Position numbers and translations under genes: made by a program. A stretch of 64,000 bases of DNA. Origin: JBFWVR01 sp050246635. GTDB taxonomy: Bacteria > Acidobacteriota > Vicinamibacteria > Vicinamibacterales > UBA2999. The notes under the pieces are model-generated. The model was given only the letters and a program-made list of their open reading frames with translations. It was not told the origin of the DNA and ran no database searches. The stretch is from positions 403,874-467,873 of the forward strand of contig JBFWVR010000005.1 in assembly GCA_050246635.1 (NCBI GenBank), read 5' to 3'. Below are positions 1 to 8,778 of this stretch, piece by piece; the stretch's first letter is position 1; every line of letters starts with the position of its first letter.

Positions 1-318
1 GGCGTGCACGACGACGAAGGTGCTGAGGATTCGGTTGACGCGGGTGGTGTCGCCGCGGGCATCGGCGTCCGACACGTGGCGCACGATGCCCGTGCCGTAG
101 CCGAGGTCGAGCAGCTGGAAGTAGTACGTCAATGACGCGACCAGCATCCACAGGCCGTAGTCCTCGGTGCCGAGGTGCCGGATGGTGAACGGCATCAGCA
201 CCAGGCCCAGGCCGATGTTCACGGCCAGGAGCGCATACTTCGTCACGGTGCCCGTGAGCACGTTCCGGACGGGCGAGCCGGCCGGGCCGCCGCCGGGCGT
301 CGGCACGGTGGCGCTCAT
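1..318 (-). CDS. Polysaccharide flippase (Wzx/MATE-like), N-terminal fragment
   Basis: Reading the minus strand from an ATG at 318 gives an uninterrupted frame that leaves the window at base 1, so only about 106 N-terminal residues are present. The translation has a short polar start and then membrane segments with the motif LGTEDYGLWMLVASLTYYF, followed by a DLGYG turn and NRILST. This matches the beginning of the complete flippase at 13566-15164 (LGAAAYGLWML, DLGFS, NEILST), so the operon carries two related lipid-linked-oligosaccharide exporters. A GGGAGG ribosome-binding site lies 6 bases before the ATG, and the gene follows the upstream glycosyltransferase by 31 bases. The family moves undecaprenyl-linked glycan units across the inner membrane. 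The remainder, and whether the gene is intact, cannot be seen. Confidence 0.8.
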   Translation of the reverse strand, partial: MSATVPTPGGGPAGSPVRNVLTGTVTKYALLAVNIGLGLVLMPFTIRHLGTEDYGLWMLVASLTYYFQLLDLGYGTGIVRHVSDADARGDTTRVNRILSTFVVVHA

Positions 319-349
319 GCGCGACCTCCCGTCCGGTGTGGCCTGGTGC

Positions 350-1402
350 TCACGCCGGCTCCTGGCGCGTGGCGCTCGTGTCGCGGACCGCGGTGTCGGA
401 TGCGTGGCCGCCAAGCCAGGCTTCGCGAAGGTAGCCGCACAGCCACACCAGGCGGACCGACCCGGCAAAACGTCCCGCGGGGTCGCCGGCCGCCGCGGCG
501 CGGGCGGCCTGCCAGCCCCGGCTGGCGGCGTCCCGCCAGAGGTAGCGCGGAACGCCCAGCAGGTGCGGGACGGGCGGGCGCGCCGTGGCCGCCAGTCGCG
601 CGACGTCTCGGCCGTTCTGGAAGAGCCAGCGACGGCAATACTCGCGCGTCAGGCGCGCGCGCGGCACCCAGTGACGCACGACGGCCTCCGGCTCGTACAC
701 GCCGCGATACCCGGCGTCGAGGAGCCGGAGGAACAGGTCATGGTCCTCGCCGGTGCGCAGCGTGCCGGCAAGCTTGCCCAGGTCGGCGCGCAGGCCGCCG
801 ACCGCCGCCATCGCCGAGGCGCGCACGGCCATGTTCGCGCCGATGGGCACCACCTGGGGGTGCGCCTGGTCGATGGGCAACCGGGTGTCGCCGTTGTCGG
901 GGATCGCCAGCACGCCGTGCAGGGCCGGTGACATCCAGGACGGGGGCGGGACTTCCCAGTTCGGGCGGATGCGCCCGGCCACGAAGTCGGCGCCGGATTC
1001 CGCGCTTGCGGCATCGAGCGCCGCGAGCCAGTCCCGGGACGGCTGCACGTCGTCGTCCGTGAAGGCGAGCAGGTCGCCCGTCGCGTGTGCCAGGGCGGCG
1101 TTCACGGCCTGCGACTTGCCGGGCGCCGCGACGAAGAGGTAGTGGACCGCCGGCGCGTCCGGACGCCTGGCGAGCTGGCGGACGGTCTCGGCGGTGGTAT
1201 CCGTCGATCCGTTGTCGGCCACGACGATCTCGAACCGGTTGCGTGGCCAGCGCTGGGCCACGAGCCCCTCGAGCGTCGTGCGCAGCAGGGCCTGCCGGTT
1301 GCGCGTCGCGACAATGACGGAGACGGTCCGATGCACTGGAACCTGGCCTTTCCGGAGGGAAGTGCGGGGGGCGGCCAGCCGCCGTCCCCCGCGTCCCGTC
1401 AC
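350..1402 (-). CDS. Family 2 glycosyltransferase
   Basis: The 350-residue product is a GT-A fold glycosyltransferase. It has a SVIVATRNR start strand near residue 28, the DNGSTD loop near 63, a DDD metal/nucleotide motif at about 116-118 (FTDDDVQ), and a GEDHDLFLRL segment typical of the acceptor/base region. The start is GTG at 1402, overlapping the TGA of the upstream PLD-like gene (GTGA), which implies translational coupling. An internal GTG about 23 codons later would give a more usual N-terminus, so the exact start is uncertain. No membrane anchor is obvious, so it is probably cytoplasmic and adds a sugar to the lipid-linked repeat unit. Donor and acceptor cannot be told from sequence. 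Confidence 0.85.
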   Translation of the reverse strand: MTGRGGRRLAAPRTSLRKGQVPVHRTVSVIVATRNRQALLRTTLEGLVAQRWPRNRFEIVVADNGSTDTTAETVRQLARRPDAPAVHYLFVAAPGKSQAVNAALAHATGDLLAFTDDDVQPSRDWLAALDAASAESGADFVAGRIRPNWEVPPPSWMSPALHGVLAIPDNGDTRLPIDQAHPQVVPIGANMAVRASAMAAVGGLRADLGKLAGTLRTGEDHDLFLRLLDAGYRGVYEPEAVVRHWVPRARLTREYCRRWLFQNGRDVARLAATARPPVPHLLGVPRYLWRDAASRGWQAARAAAAGDPAGRFAGSVRLVWLCGYLREAWLGGHASDTAVRDTSATRQEPA

Positions 1403-4400
1403 GGCTTCGGCACGATGGTGCCGTCGTTGGTGTTCGAGCCCGGGGCCGCCGTCAGGTACGTGGTCGGGCTCAGGACGATCTGGTCGAGGCTGACGCCGTC
1501 CTCACGCACCTGGATGCGCAGGGTCTGCGGCGCGGAGGTGGGGAACGTCACGGTCGTGGTCTGGTTCAGCCAGTACGCGCCGTGTTCCCAGCCCCACCCG
1601 TTGAGGCTGCTCGCGCCGGAGTCCGACGCGAGGTTGACCAGCAACCCGGAGGTCGTGCCGATCGGGTAGATGGCGCTGCCGTTGGACTGGGCATCCGAGA
1701 ACTGGACCCAGACGGCGTCGTTGTACTTCGAGTTGGCGGCGGCCTTGAGCCGGAGCCAGATCGTGTACGGCGTGCCGGCCTCGGGGGTGAACGTCACGTC
1801 CACATAGTGGATGGGCGCGGCGAGGGCCGTGTCGGTGTGCGCGTAGCCGTTGTCCGGCGTCGCCAGCCGCACGCCGTTCGGTGAGGCGGCGTCGCTGGCC
1901 GTGGTCCACGCGCCGTGCAGCGCCGAGGTCGGGACGTCGCTGGCGTAGATGACGATGTCCGACGGCGGCGGGGGCGGCGTGGTGAACGACCATACCGGCC
2001 CCGCGGTACTGCCGTAGCTGTTGGTCGCCACGATCTGCCAGTAGTAGGTCTGGTCGGCTGCCAGCGTGTCGGGGGTGTACGACGCCTCGGCCTGCCCGCT
2101 CGACACGGTGGCGGGGGACGGCGACGTGCCGAACCGGACGTCATACGTCGTCGCGCCGGCGGCGTCCCAGCTCAGTGTCGGCTCCAGCGTGTCGATCGTC
2201 GTGCCGTTGGCCGGTGACGGAGACGTCGGCGTGGCCGGCGGATCGCTCGGCGGGTCGGTCGTGGTGAACGACCAGACGGGGCCGTCGGTGGTGCCACCGC
2301 CGTTCTTCGCGACGACCTTCCAGTAGTAGGTGGTGCCATAGGCCAGCGAGGACGGCGCGTACGAGGCGCTCGGCGAGTCGGCCTGGACGAGCGGCGGCGT
2401 CGGGCTGGTGCCGAACGACACGTCGTAGGACGTGGCCCCGGCCGCGGTCCAGCCGAGCGTGGCGCTGGTGCTCACGCCGGTCGCGCTGTCGGCCGGCGAC
2501 GGGCTGGCCGGCGCGCCCGGCGCGGCCGGCGGCTCCGGCCGCGGCACGATCGTGGTGTCGCCGCTCGGTGGTCCGGGCGGGGCATCGCGGTAGGTCGACG
2601 GGCTGATGACGATCTGGTCGATGTAGGCGCCGTCCTCGCGCGTCTGCACGCGGATGGTGTGGGTGCCGCTGTTCTGGAACCACACCTCGCCCGTGTCACC
2701 GAGCCAGTACGCGCGGTTCTGCCAGCCCCAGCCGATGCTCTGGCAGTCGGAGCAGGTCCAGAGGTTCACGAGGAGCGCGCCGGTCGTGCCGGAGCGATAG
2801 ACCGGGACCCCGCCGCTGGTCACGCTGTCGGAGAACTGCACGAACACGGAGTCGTTCCACTTCAGGTCGTCCTGCGCGTGGATGCGGAGCCAGACCCGGT
2901 AGCGGGTGCCGGCCACGGCGTCGAAGGTCGCTTCGAAGTAGTTCGTGGGGCTCGACAGGGCCGGGTCCACCGTGCCGGCGCCGGCGTCCGCGTGATGCAG
3001 CGCCACGCCGTCCGCGGCGCCCGCCGCGCTCACCTTCGTCCAGCCGCCGTGGAGGTTCGTGACATCGGCCGCGTGGATCACGACCTCGTCGGCGGTCTGG
3101 CCACCAGCGCCGGTCGTGAACGACCAGACGGGACCGGCGGTGTTACCGCCACTCGAGACCGTCGTCACCTGCCAGTAATAGGTGGTGGCCGCGGCAAGGG
3201 TGCCGGGGGCGTACGACGGGCTGGTCAGCCCCGTGGCCACGACCGACGGTGTCGTGGACGTGCCGAAGGCCACGTCATAGGTGGTGCCCTGCGGGCCGGC
3301 GGCCCAGCTGAGCGTCGGTGAGGTGCCGACCCCCGTCGCGCCATCCGGCGGGGCCGGGCTCGTGGCGCCAGGAGGCGGTCCCGACGGCCCACCGGTCGTG
3401 AACGACGAGGTCGTGGACGCGGCCTTCAGGGACGGATCCGCCACGGTGGCGTTGGTCAGCGCCACGATGCGCCAGTAGTACGTGGTCGCGGGCTGGAGGG
3501 GCGTGTCGGGTTTCCAGGAGTAGGTCTGCGGCGGGTCGTTGACCAGCTGCGCTTTCACGTTCGCCACCTTCGTGAGGTTGGCGGGCGAGGTGCCGAAGAG
3601 CACGTCGTAGCTCACGGCGAACGGCGCGCGGTTCCAGACGATGGCCGTGTCGGTCGGCACGTCGGTCGCGGCCCCGGCGGGCGAGGCGAGCGACGGCGTG
3701 TCGGGTGCCTCGGGATGGAAGTCGGCGAAGCCGGACGCGTCGTTCCACATGATGCCGAACCGGTCCTTCATCGCCTGGTAGATGGCCGGCTTCGTGCCCG
3801 CGGGGACGAAGTAGTTGTGATCCCGCTGCCAGGCGGCGGCCAGGTTGGAGGAGGCGTTGGTGGCCACCGACGAGGTGACCAGCATCTTCATGTGGGTGAG
3901 CCCGGTGTGGATGCGCTTCTTGATCGGCACGCCGGCCGCCCAGAGCTTGTCCATGTAGGCGTGCGTCAGCCAGAACTCCGGCCACTTCTTGTTCCGGTAC
4001 TCGTTGGGCTCGAGGATGATCCGGACCGGCACGCCGGCCTGGTGCTTCGCCAGCAGGGCGTCGGTGATGTTCGGCACCGTGAGCCGGTAGATCACGAAGT
4101 CGATGAAGTTCGGTTCGGCGTTGATCTCCTGGATCAGCCGGTTGTTGAAGAGCGGTCCCTGGCCCCAGACCATCTCCGGCGGCATCGGGTAGTCGGGCTC
4201 GAGCCGGCTGGTGTCGATCACCATCGGGGTCGGGTTGGGATACTGCGTCGCGTAGTCGGAGCAGGCGCTCTCGAGCGCGCAGGCCTCGTCCCAGTCGAGG
4301 AAGTACGGCGGCTCCGACACCCGGCTGTAGGGTTCCGGCGTCGTGTCGTTCCAGTAGCGGTCGAACCGCGTCTTGAAGGCGTTCACGAGGTCCGGATCGT

Positions 4401-4917
4401 CCGTGAACAGCACGGTCTCGTCCTTGTAGTTGGTCGACGAGACCGGCGCGAGCTCGAACGGCGTGTAGTTGGCCGAGCCGAACGTCAGCAGGTTCTGGCC
4501 GACGAAGATCGTCGACTTCCAGTGGTCGATCTCCGGGTACCACGTCGGGTGGTATCGCAGGCGGATCGGGATCCCGTGGCTGGCCAGCCAGTAGAACTCC
4601 GCCCGGGTGTGCGGATCGATCTCGAAGATCGACCCGCGGTCGCCGATCAGGCGCACCTGGACGCCGGCCTGGAAGCGGTCGAGCAGCGCAATCGAGATCG
4701 CGTGCTCGGTCAGGTACCAGGCCGACATGTCGATCCGGACCGTCTCCGCGTAGATCTTGTCGACGAGGATCTGGCGGACGTTGTCGACGGCCGGGAAGTA
4801 GATCTGGTCGTCCGCGGCTGCGGGGGTGGCGCGTCCCGCAAGCAGCAGGGCGAGGCCCAGCACGGTGGCGACGAGCCGCCGCGACGAAGGACGTGGAGCG
4901 TGGGTCAGTGTAGGCAT
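1399..4917 (-). CDS. Secreted PLD-like phosphodiesterase with Fn3 and carbohydrate-binding-like modules
   Basis: This 1172-residue protein starts with a signal peptide (hydrophobic stretch 14-30, then TPAAADD). Residues about 38-400 form a phospholipase-D-like core with two HxK half-motifs, H132/K134 followed by FGSANYT, and H342/K344 followed by NASSN. In both, the Asp of the classical HxKx4D motif is replaced (Val and Ser). The rest alternates four Fn3-like repeats, each with a TYDVxFGTS strand and a GPVWSFTT end, with two about 160-residue beta-rich modules (near 612-770 and 985-1150) that share YRVWLR/YTIWLR, WGW and REDG motifs and look lectin-like. The ATG directly follows the upstream TAG. 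PLD-family enzymes cleave phosphodiesters. Its place inside a glycan operon suggests action on a phosphate-containing polymer or on lipid, which is inference. Confidence 0.8.
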   Translation of the reverse strand: MPTLTHAPRPSSRRLVATVLGLALLLAGRATPAAADDQIYFPAVDNVRQILVDKIYAETVRIDMSAWYLTEHAISIALLDRFQAGVQVRLIGDRGSIFEIDPHTRAEFYWLASHGIPIRLRYHPTWYPEIDHWKSTIFVGQNLLTFGSANYTPFELAPVSSTNYKDETVLFTDDPDLVNAFKTRFDRYWNDTTPEPYSRVSEPPYFLDWDEACALESACSDYATQYPNPTPMVIDTSRLEPDYPMPPEMVWGQGPLFNNRLIQEINAEPNFIDFVIYRLTVPNITDALLAKHQAGVPVRIILEPNEYRNKKWPEFWLTHAYMDKLWAAGVPIKKRIHTGLTHMKMLVTSSVATNASSNLAAAWQRDHNYFVPAGTKPAIYQAMKDRFGIMWNDASGFADFHPEAPDTPSLASPAGAATDVPTDTAIVWNRAPFAVSYDVLFGTSPANLTKVANVKAQLVNDPPQTYSWKPDTPLQPATTYYWRIVALTNATVADPSLKAASTTSSFTTGGPSGPPPGATSPAPPDGATGVGTSPTLSWAAGPQGTTYDVAFGTSTTPSVVATGLTSPSYAPGTLAAATTYYWQVTTVSSGGNTAGPVWSFTTGAGGQTADEVVIHAADVTNLHGGWTKVSAAGAADGVALHHADAGAGTVDPALSSPTNYFEATFDAVAGTRYRVWLRIHAQDDLKWNDSVFVQFSDSVTSGGVPVYRSGTTGALLVNLWTCSDCQSIGWGWQNRAYWLGDTGEVWFQNSGTHTIRVQTREDGAYIDQIVISPSTYRDAPPGPPSGDTTIVPRPEPPAAPGAPASPSPADSATGVSTSATLGWTAAGATSYDVSFGTSPTPPLVQADSPSASYAPSSLAYGTTYYWKVVAKNGGGTTDGPVWSFTTTDPPSDPPATPTSPSPANGTTIDTLEPTLSWDAAGATTYDVRFGTSPSPATVSSGQAEASYTPDTLAADQTYYWQIVATNSYGSTAGPVWSFTTPPPPPSDIVIYASDVPTSALHGAWTTASDAASPNGVRLATPDNGYAHTDTALAAPIHYVDVTFTPEAGTPYTIWLRLKAAANSKYNDAVWVQFSDAQSNGSAIYPIGTTSGLLVNLASDSGASSLNGWGWEHGAYWLNQTTTVTFPTSAPQTLRIQVREDGVSLDQIVLSPTTYLTAAPGSNTNDGTIVPKP

Positions 4918-7167
4918 CTAAGTCGCATCCAGTGAAGTGGTCACGGCGCGGGGGACCACCGCTTCCGCGGCCGCCCGGGGGGCGGGTGCAGCCAGGGCCA
5001 GCAGGTCGTAGATACAGGCGGCGGCACGCGCGCTGGCGCCGCCGGGGCGATAGAAGAGCTCAGCGGCAATCGCGCGCCGCCGTGGCGCGAACCGCCGCGG
5101 GTCATCGAGGCCCCGGCGGACCGCCGCGGCGACGCTCGCGCCGTCGGGCACGACGTCCGCGGCGCTGCGGAGCAGCGCCGCCTTCTGCGGGTTGATCCCG
5201 CCGTGTCTCAGCAGGTCGGGGCAGTCGATGATGACCACCGGCCGGTCGAGCAGCATGAACTCGAAGCCGACGGAGCTGTGGTCCGTCACCAGCGCATCGG
5301 CGACGAACAGGTACGGGGACGCGTCCGCGCCGGTGGCGAGATGGACCCGCTCCGGGCGGCACAGGCGGCCGAGCCGGGCGCGCCAGTCCACGCCGCCCGA
5401 CGCCCGCGTGGTGGGGTCGAGGGACCGGTCGTGGAGCTTGACGATGACGTTGACGCCCAGACGGCCGAGCCCCGCGATCACCGCTTCGCCGTGGGAGTTG
5501 AGCGAGGAGTGCGGTGACCACGTCGGTGCGTACAACACCGTGCGCGCCGCCGGGTCCAGCCCGAGCGATTCGAGGATCGCCCGGCGGTCGAGGCTGCCAT
5601 CCACGAGGCAGTCGACCTTCGGATATCCGATGACGGTCCCCGTGGGGGTGCGGGGATCGACGAGGCCGGCTTCAGTGTAGCGCATGAGCCGGTCGTGGTT
5701 CGGGAACAGCAGCCGGTCGAAGGTCGCCACCACCGGCGCAATCTCCACCGGCGCGTCGAGGCCGTACTTGCCGGCCACGCCGTGGAAGAGGTGGATGCGC
5801 CGTGCCCGGCGCGGCAGCCACAGCGAGCTCCAGAAGTCGGTGTTGATGTAGGCGTCGAACTTCTGCCAGCGCGCGTCGCGGGGGCTGATGAGATCACCGG
5901 TGAGGCCGGCGTCCGCGAAGATCGTCGCCGCATCCCAGGCTTCATCGTTGGCCGTGAAGCGGAACTCGAGGCGCGGGTCGTCACGCAGCCGCTCGTACAC
6001 CGGCCGGAACACCGCCAGGCTGAGCGGCGACGCGGCCTCGAACAGGATCCGGCGCCGGCCGCTGCCCGCGCGGCTCAGCCAGTCGTCCGCCGCGTGGACG
6101 GCGCGGACCACCGTGCGCCGCGTGCGGCGGTAGGCCGTGTCATGCACCAGCGGCGTGCGCGGCAGGTCGTGCGGCCGGGGCTCGCGCCGCGTCAGCCCGA
6201 GCGACCGGAGGCCGCTGCGGATGGCCTTCAGGGGGAGGAGGGCCGGCGAGCCCGCGAGCGCCGCCAGGTAGTAGCCGCGGGCGCGGCGGTCGGACGGGTC
6301 CTCCGCCAGCGCGAGGCGATAGGCGTCGCGAGCCGCGCGCGCCTGCCCCTTCCAGAACCGCTCGTATCCCAGCTCCGAGTACAGGCGGTGCCGCCGGGCG
6401 CGCAGGCAGCCGGCGGCATCGTCCCGATGCCGCGCGCACGTGTCCGCGCAGCCGCCCGCCATCTTCTCGATGACCAGCGACTGTCCATGGAACGTCTTCT
6501 CGACTTCGCTGCTCATCGCGCCGCCGGGCCGGTGGACGGCCAGCGGCTCCGGCAGGTAGCCCACCGGGTGCCGGGACGCGATACGCAGCCACAGGTCCCA
6601 GTCCTCGACGTGCAGTTCCCGCCGCTCGTCGAAACCTCCCGCCTCGGCGATGACCTCGCGCGGCGCCATCACCGTCAGCGTGCGTACGGTCTGGTCGCAG
6701 TGGAAGAGCGCGCAGAACTGATCCGAGGGCGGCGCGGCTGCCGCGGGGCGTGCGCCCGTGACCGGCATATACAGCCGCGCCACGGGCGCATCGCTCACGT
6801 GGGCCCCGGTGTGCAACAGGCCCGTCTCGGGATGGCGTGCGAAGTAGTCGACCTGGCGCTCCAGCTTGTCCGGCAGCCAGACGTCGTCGGCGTCGAGGAA
6901 CGCCACGAGGCGCCCACGCGCCATCGCCAGGGCGGTGTTCCGCGCCCGGGCGGGGCCGCCGTTCGGCTGCCACCGGTAGCGCACCCGGTCGCCCCACGCC
7001 GCCACCCGCGCCTCGAGGTCGTCGGTCGAGCCGTCGTCGACGACGAGGACCTCGAAGTCGTGCCAGGTCTGGGCGAACACCGACTGCAGCGCCGCATCGA
7101 TGGTGCGCCCGGCGTTGTAGGCGGGGATGACGACCGAGACGGCCGGACCGGTGGCGGACTGGATCAT
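4918..7167 (-). CDS. Fusion: GT2 glycosyltransferase + CDP-glycerol glycerophosphotransferase-like domain
   Basis: The 749-residue protein begins at the ATG whose ATGA overlaps the stop of the ligase-like gene; sequence further upstream in this frame is non-coding shadow. Residues 1 to about 300 are a GT2 domain (VSVVIPAYNAG, VDDGSTDD, FLDADDVW, HVEDWDLWLRI). A short helical link follows. Residues about 370-720 resemble TagF/TagB-type glycerophosphotransferases: LFHGVAGK near the family's conserved His-Gly, YAPTWSPHS, VKLHD and TDHSSVGFEFMLLDRPVV. That family polymerises glycerol- or ribitol-phosphate from CDP-activated donors in teichoic acid synthesis. Fused to a sugar transferase, it may build a sugar/polyol-phosphate repeat. 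No CDP-glycerol cytidylyltransferase is visible, so the donor is unknown. Confidence 0.8.
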   Translation of the reverse strand: MIQSATGPAVSVVIPAYNAGRTIDAALQSVFAQTWHDFEVLVVDDGSTDDLEARVAAWGDRVRYRWQPNGGPARARNTALAMARGRLVAFLDADDVWLPDKLERQVDYFARHPETGLLHTGAHVSDAPVARLYMPVTGARPAAAAPPSDQFCALFHCDQTVRTLTVMAPREVIAEAGGFDERRELHVEDWDLWLRIASRHPVGYLPEPLAVHRPGGAMSSEVEKTFHGQSLVIEKMAGGCADTCARHRDDAAGCLRARRHRLYSELGYERFWKGQARAARDAYRLALAEDPSDRRARGYYLAALAGSPALLPLKAIRSGLRSLGLTRREPRPHDLPRTPLVHDTAYRRTRRTVVRAVHAADDWLSRAGSGRRRILFEAASPLSLAVFRPVYERLRDDPRLEFRFTANDEAWDAATIFADAGLTGDLISPRDARWQKFDAYINTDFWSSLWLPRRARRIHLFHGVAGKYGLDAPVEIAPVVATFDRLLFPNHDRLMRYTEAGLVDPRTPTGTVIGYPKVDCLVDGSLDRRAILESLGLDPAARTVLYAPTWSPHSSLNSHGEAVIAGLGRLGVNVIVKLHDRSLDPTTRASGGVDWRARLGRLCRPERVHLATGADASPYLFVADALVTDHSSVGFEFMLLDRPVVIIDCPDLLRHGGINPQKAALLRSAADVVPDGASVAAAVRRGLDDPRRFAPRRRAIAAELFYRPGGASARAAACIYDLLALAAPAPRAAAEAVVPRAVTTSLDAT

Positions 7168-8630
7168 GCGGGGCTCGCCTCCGGGTGGGACGCCAGCGTG
7201 CGGTGGCGCCTGGTGGGGGACGCGGGAGCTGGCGCCGTTTCGGTGGCGCGATCGCGCACGAGCTCGCGCGACGCCACCAGGAACGCCAGCAGGTAGTAGA
7301 AGGTCCAGCTGTAGGCCACCGACGCGAAGAGCGCGCACGTGAACCAGCCGGCCAGGCCGGCGGTCAGGGCAATCGCGAGCACGTGCAGCGTGTGGCGCTC
7401 GTCGTCGGTGAGCCCCGGCACGCCGTCCGGCGCGGCGCCCCGGCGCCGCCGCACGGGCCGCAGGCGGCGGCGGAGCCAGGCCGACGTGTAGCCGGCGCGG
7501 GCGAGCAGCAGGCAGAACAGCAGCAGGCCTGCGATGCCGGTGTCGGCCGCGACCTGGATGAGCACGTTGTGCGCCTCGCGCCACTTCTCCTGGCGGCCCG
7601 GATAGTTGTAGTTCGGGAACTGGCCGGGGCCCACGCCCGTGAACGGGTGGGTGGCGAAGGTGTAGATGCCCTCCTGCATGACCGTCCAGCGCGCTTCCCG
7701 TGACCCGGTGTAGTGCAGCTCGTCCTGCCGCGGGTTCACGATCGTCTCCATGCGGTCCCAGAACGAGTGCGGCAGGAACGGTGCGGCCAGCACGACGGCG
7801 GCGAGCACGGCCGCGCCGAACGCCGGGCGCACCGTGCGGGTGAGCAGCGCCAGCGTCAGCACCATCACCGCCAGCCCGAGGAACCCGCCGCGCGACTGGC
7901 TGAAGACGACGGTCGCCAGCATCAGCACGAACGCGCCGGCACCCGCCAGCCGGAGCACCGTCGCGTGCCGGCGCGACATCGCGAGGATCGCGCCGAGTGG
8001 CATGAACGCGACCATGTTGGTCGCCAGGTCGTTCGGGTTCCCGAAGATGCCACCCACCGGCCCGGCCAGCCGGCCCCCCTCCACCAGGTTCTGGCCGCGT
8101 GCCCAGTCGAAGACCGCCTCGGCGGCCACGATGCCCGCGCAGACGAGCACGAGGCCGGCGAAGCGCTCGATGCGTCGCGGGGTCGTCAGCGTGTTCATCA
8201 TCAGCACGAAGACGAGCAGCACCTTGAGGTAGGAGTTCAGGACCTCCTGCACGGCCCCCCCGGGCCAGATCGAGAATGGCGCCACGCCGAGCATCACGAC
8301 GCCCAGGGCGGTGAGCGTCACGGTCTCCGGCGTGACCCGGAAGACGGGCAGGCGCCGCACGAAGCGGTGGACGACCATCGGCATGACGCCGGCGAGCGCG
8401 AACAGCTCGGCCAGATGGAGCGAGGCGAGGCCCGGCACGTGATCCTGCGGCCGCAGGAGCAGCACGGTGGTGAACGCCAGCAGGCCGGTGTAGCCCCAGT
8501 CGCGCGGCTCGCTGCGGGCGGCCGTGGGGAAGCTGTCACCGGTGTGGGGCGCCGCGGCCGCGGTGGCCGCCGGTGCGCCCGGCACGGCGGGACCGCCGAA
8601 CGAGAACGCTAGCCGCTCGTGCGGGGCCAT
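7164..8630 (-). CDS. O-antigen ligase/polymerase-like membrane protein (Wzy_C family)
   Basis: The 488-residue polytopic protein has about ten hydrophobic segments and one long hydrophilic loop in the C-terminal half. That loop contains SREARWTVMQEGIYTF and HPFTGVGPGQFPNY, then REAHNVLIQVAADTG, the arrangement seen in WaaL/Wzy_C proteins, where the loop carries the catalytic Arg and His. FSQSRGGFLG in the middle is also characteristic. The family polymerises or ligates undecaprenyl-linked glycans at the periplasmic face. Its start overlaps the stop of the 45-residue upstream gene (TGATG), and its own stop overlaps the next start (ATGA). Sequence cannot separate polymerase from ligase. Confidence 0.8.
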   Translation of the reverse strand: MAPHERLAFSFGGPAVPGAPAATAAAAPHTGDSFPTAARSEPRDWGYTGLLAFTTVLLLRPQDHVPGLASLHLAELFALAGVMPMVVHRFVRRLPVFRVTPETVTLTALGVVMLGVAPFSIWPGGAVQEVLNSYLKVLLVFVLMMNTLTTPRRIERFAGLVLVCAGIVAAEAVFDWARGQNLVEGGRLAGPVGGIFGNPNDLATNMVAFMPLGAILAMSRRHATVLRLAGAGAFVLMLATVVFSQSRGGFLGLAVMVLTLALLTRTVRPAFGAAVLAAVVLAAPFLPHSFWDRMETIVNPRQDELHYTGSREARWTVMQEGIYTFATHPFTGVGPGQFPNYNYPGRQEKWREAHNVLIQVAADTGIAGLLLFCLLLARAGYTSAWLRRRLRPVRRRRGAAPDGVPGLTDDERHTLHVLAIALTAGLAGWFTCALFASVAYSWTFYYLLAFLVASRELVRDRATETAPAPASPTRRHRTLASHPEASPA

Positions 8631-8767
8631 CAGCGCCAGACCTTCCTGCGCGTCAGCGCGGCCAGCGTGCCGGCGACGGCGGAGTAGTTCAGGACCAGGA
8701 ACGTGTACGCGATGCGCGCGGCCCGTTCCACGATGCGGCGCGGGGCCCGTGTCCGGGTGCTCGACAT
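8630..8767 (-). CDS. 45-residue protein resembling the detached C-terminal tail of the upstream GT2
   Basis: A strong ribosome-binding site (AAGGAGG, 5 bases before ATG) precedes this short frame, which lies 11 bases after the upstream GT2 and overlaps the ligase start by one base. The peptide has a basic N-terminus, then ARIAYTFLVLNYSAVAG, one hydrophobic helix, and ends RRKVWR. In many processive-type membrane GT2 proteins the last 50 residues read like this (a YxFVLLNxAAxxGL helix, then a basic TxW end). The upstream GT2 stops just before such a tail would begin. It therefore looks like that enzyme's last transmembrane helix, now translated separately. It could equally be an independent small membrane protein. 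Confidence 0.6.
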   Translation of the reverse strand: MSSTRTRAPRRIVERAARIAYTFLVLNYSAVAGTLAALTRRKVWR

Positions 8768-8778
8768 GGAGGCCTCCT

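Noticed and set aside
7168..7584. N-terminal extension of the GT2/TagF-like fusion
   Set aside because: The 139 extra residues overlap the ligase-like gene and look like its shadow; the ATGA overlap at 7164-7167 marks the true start.
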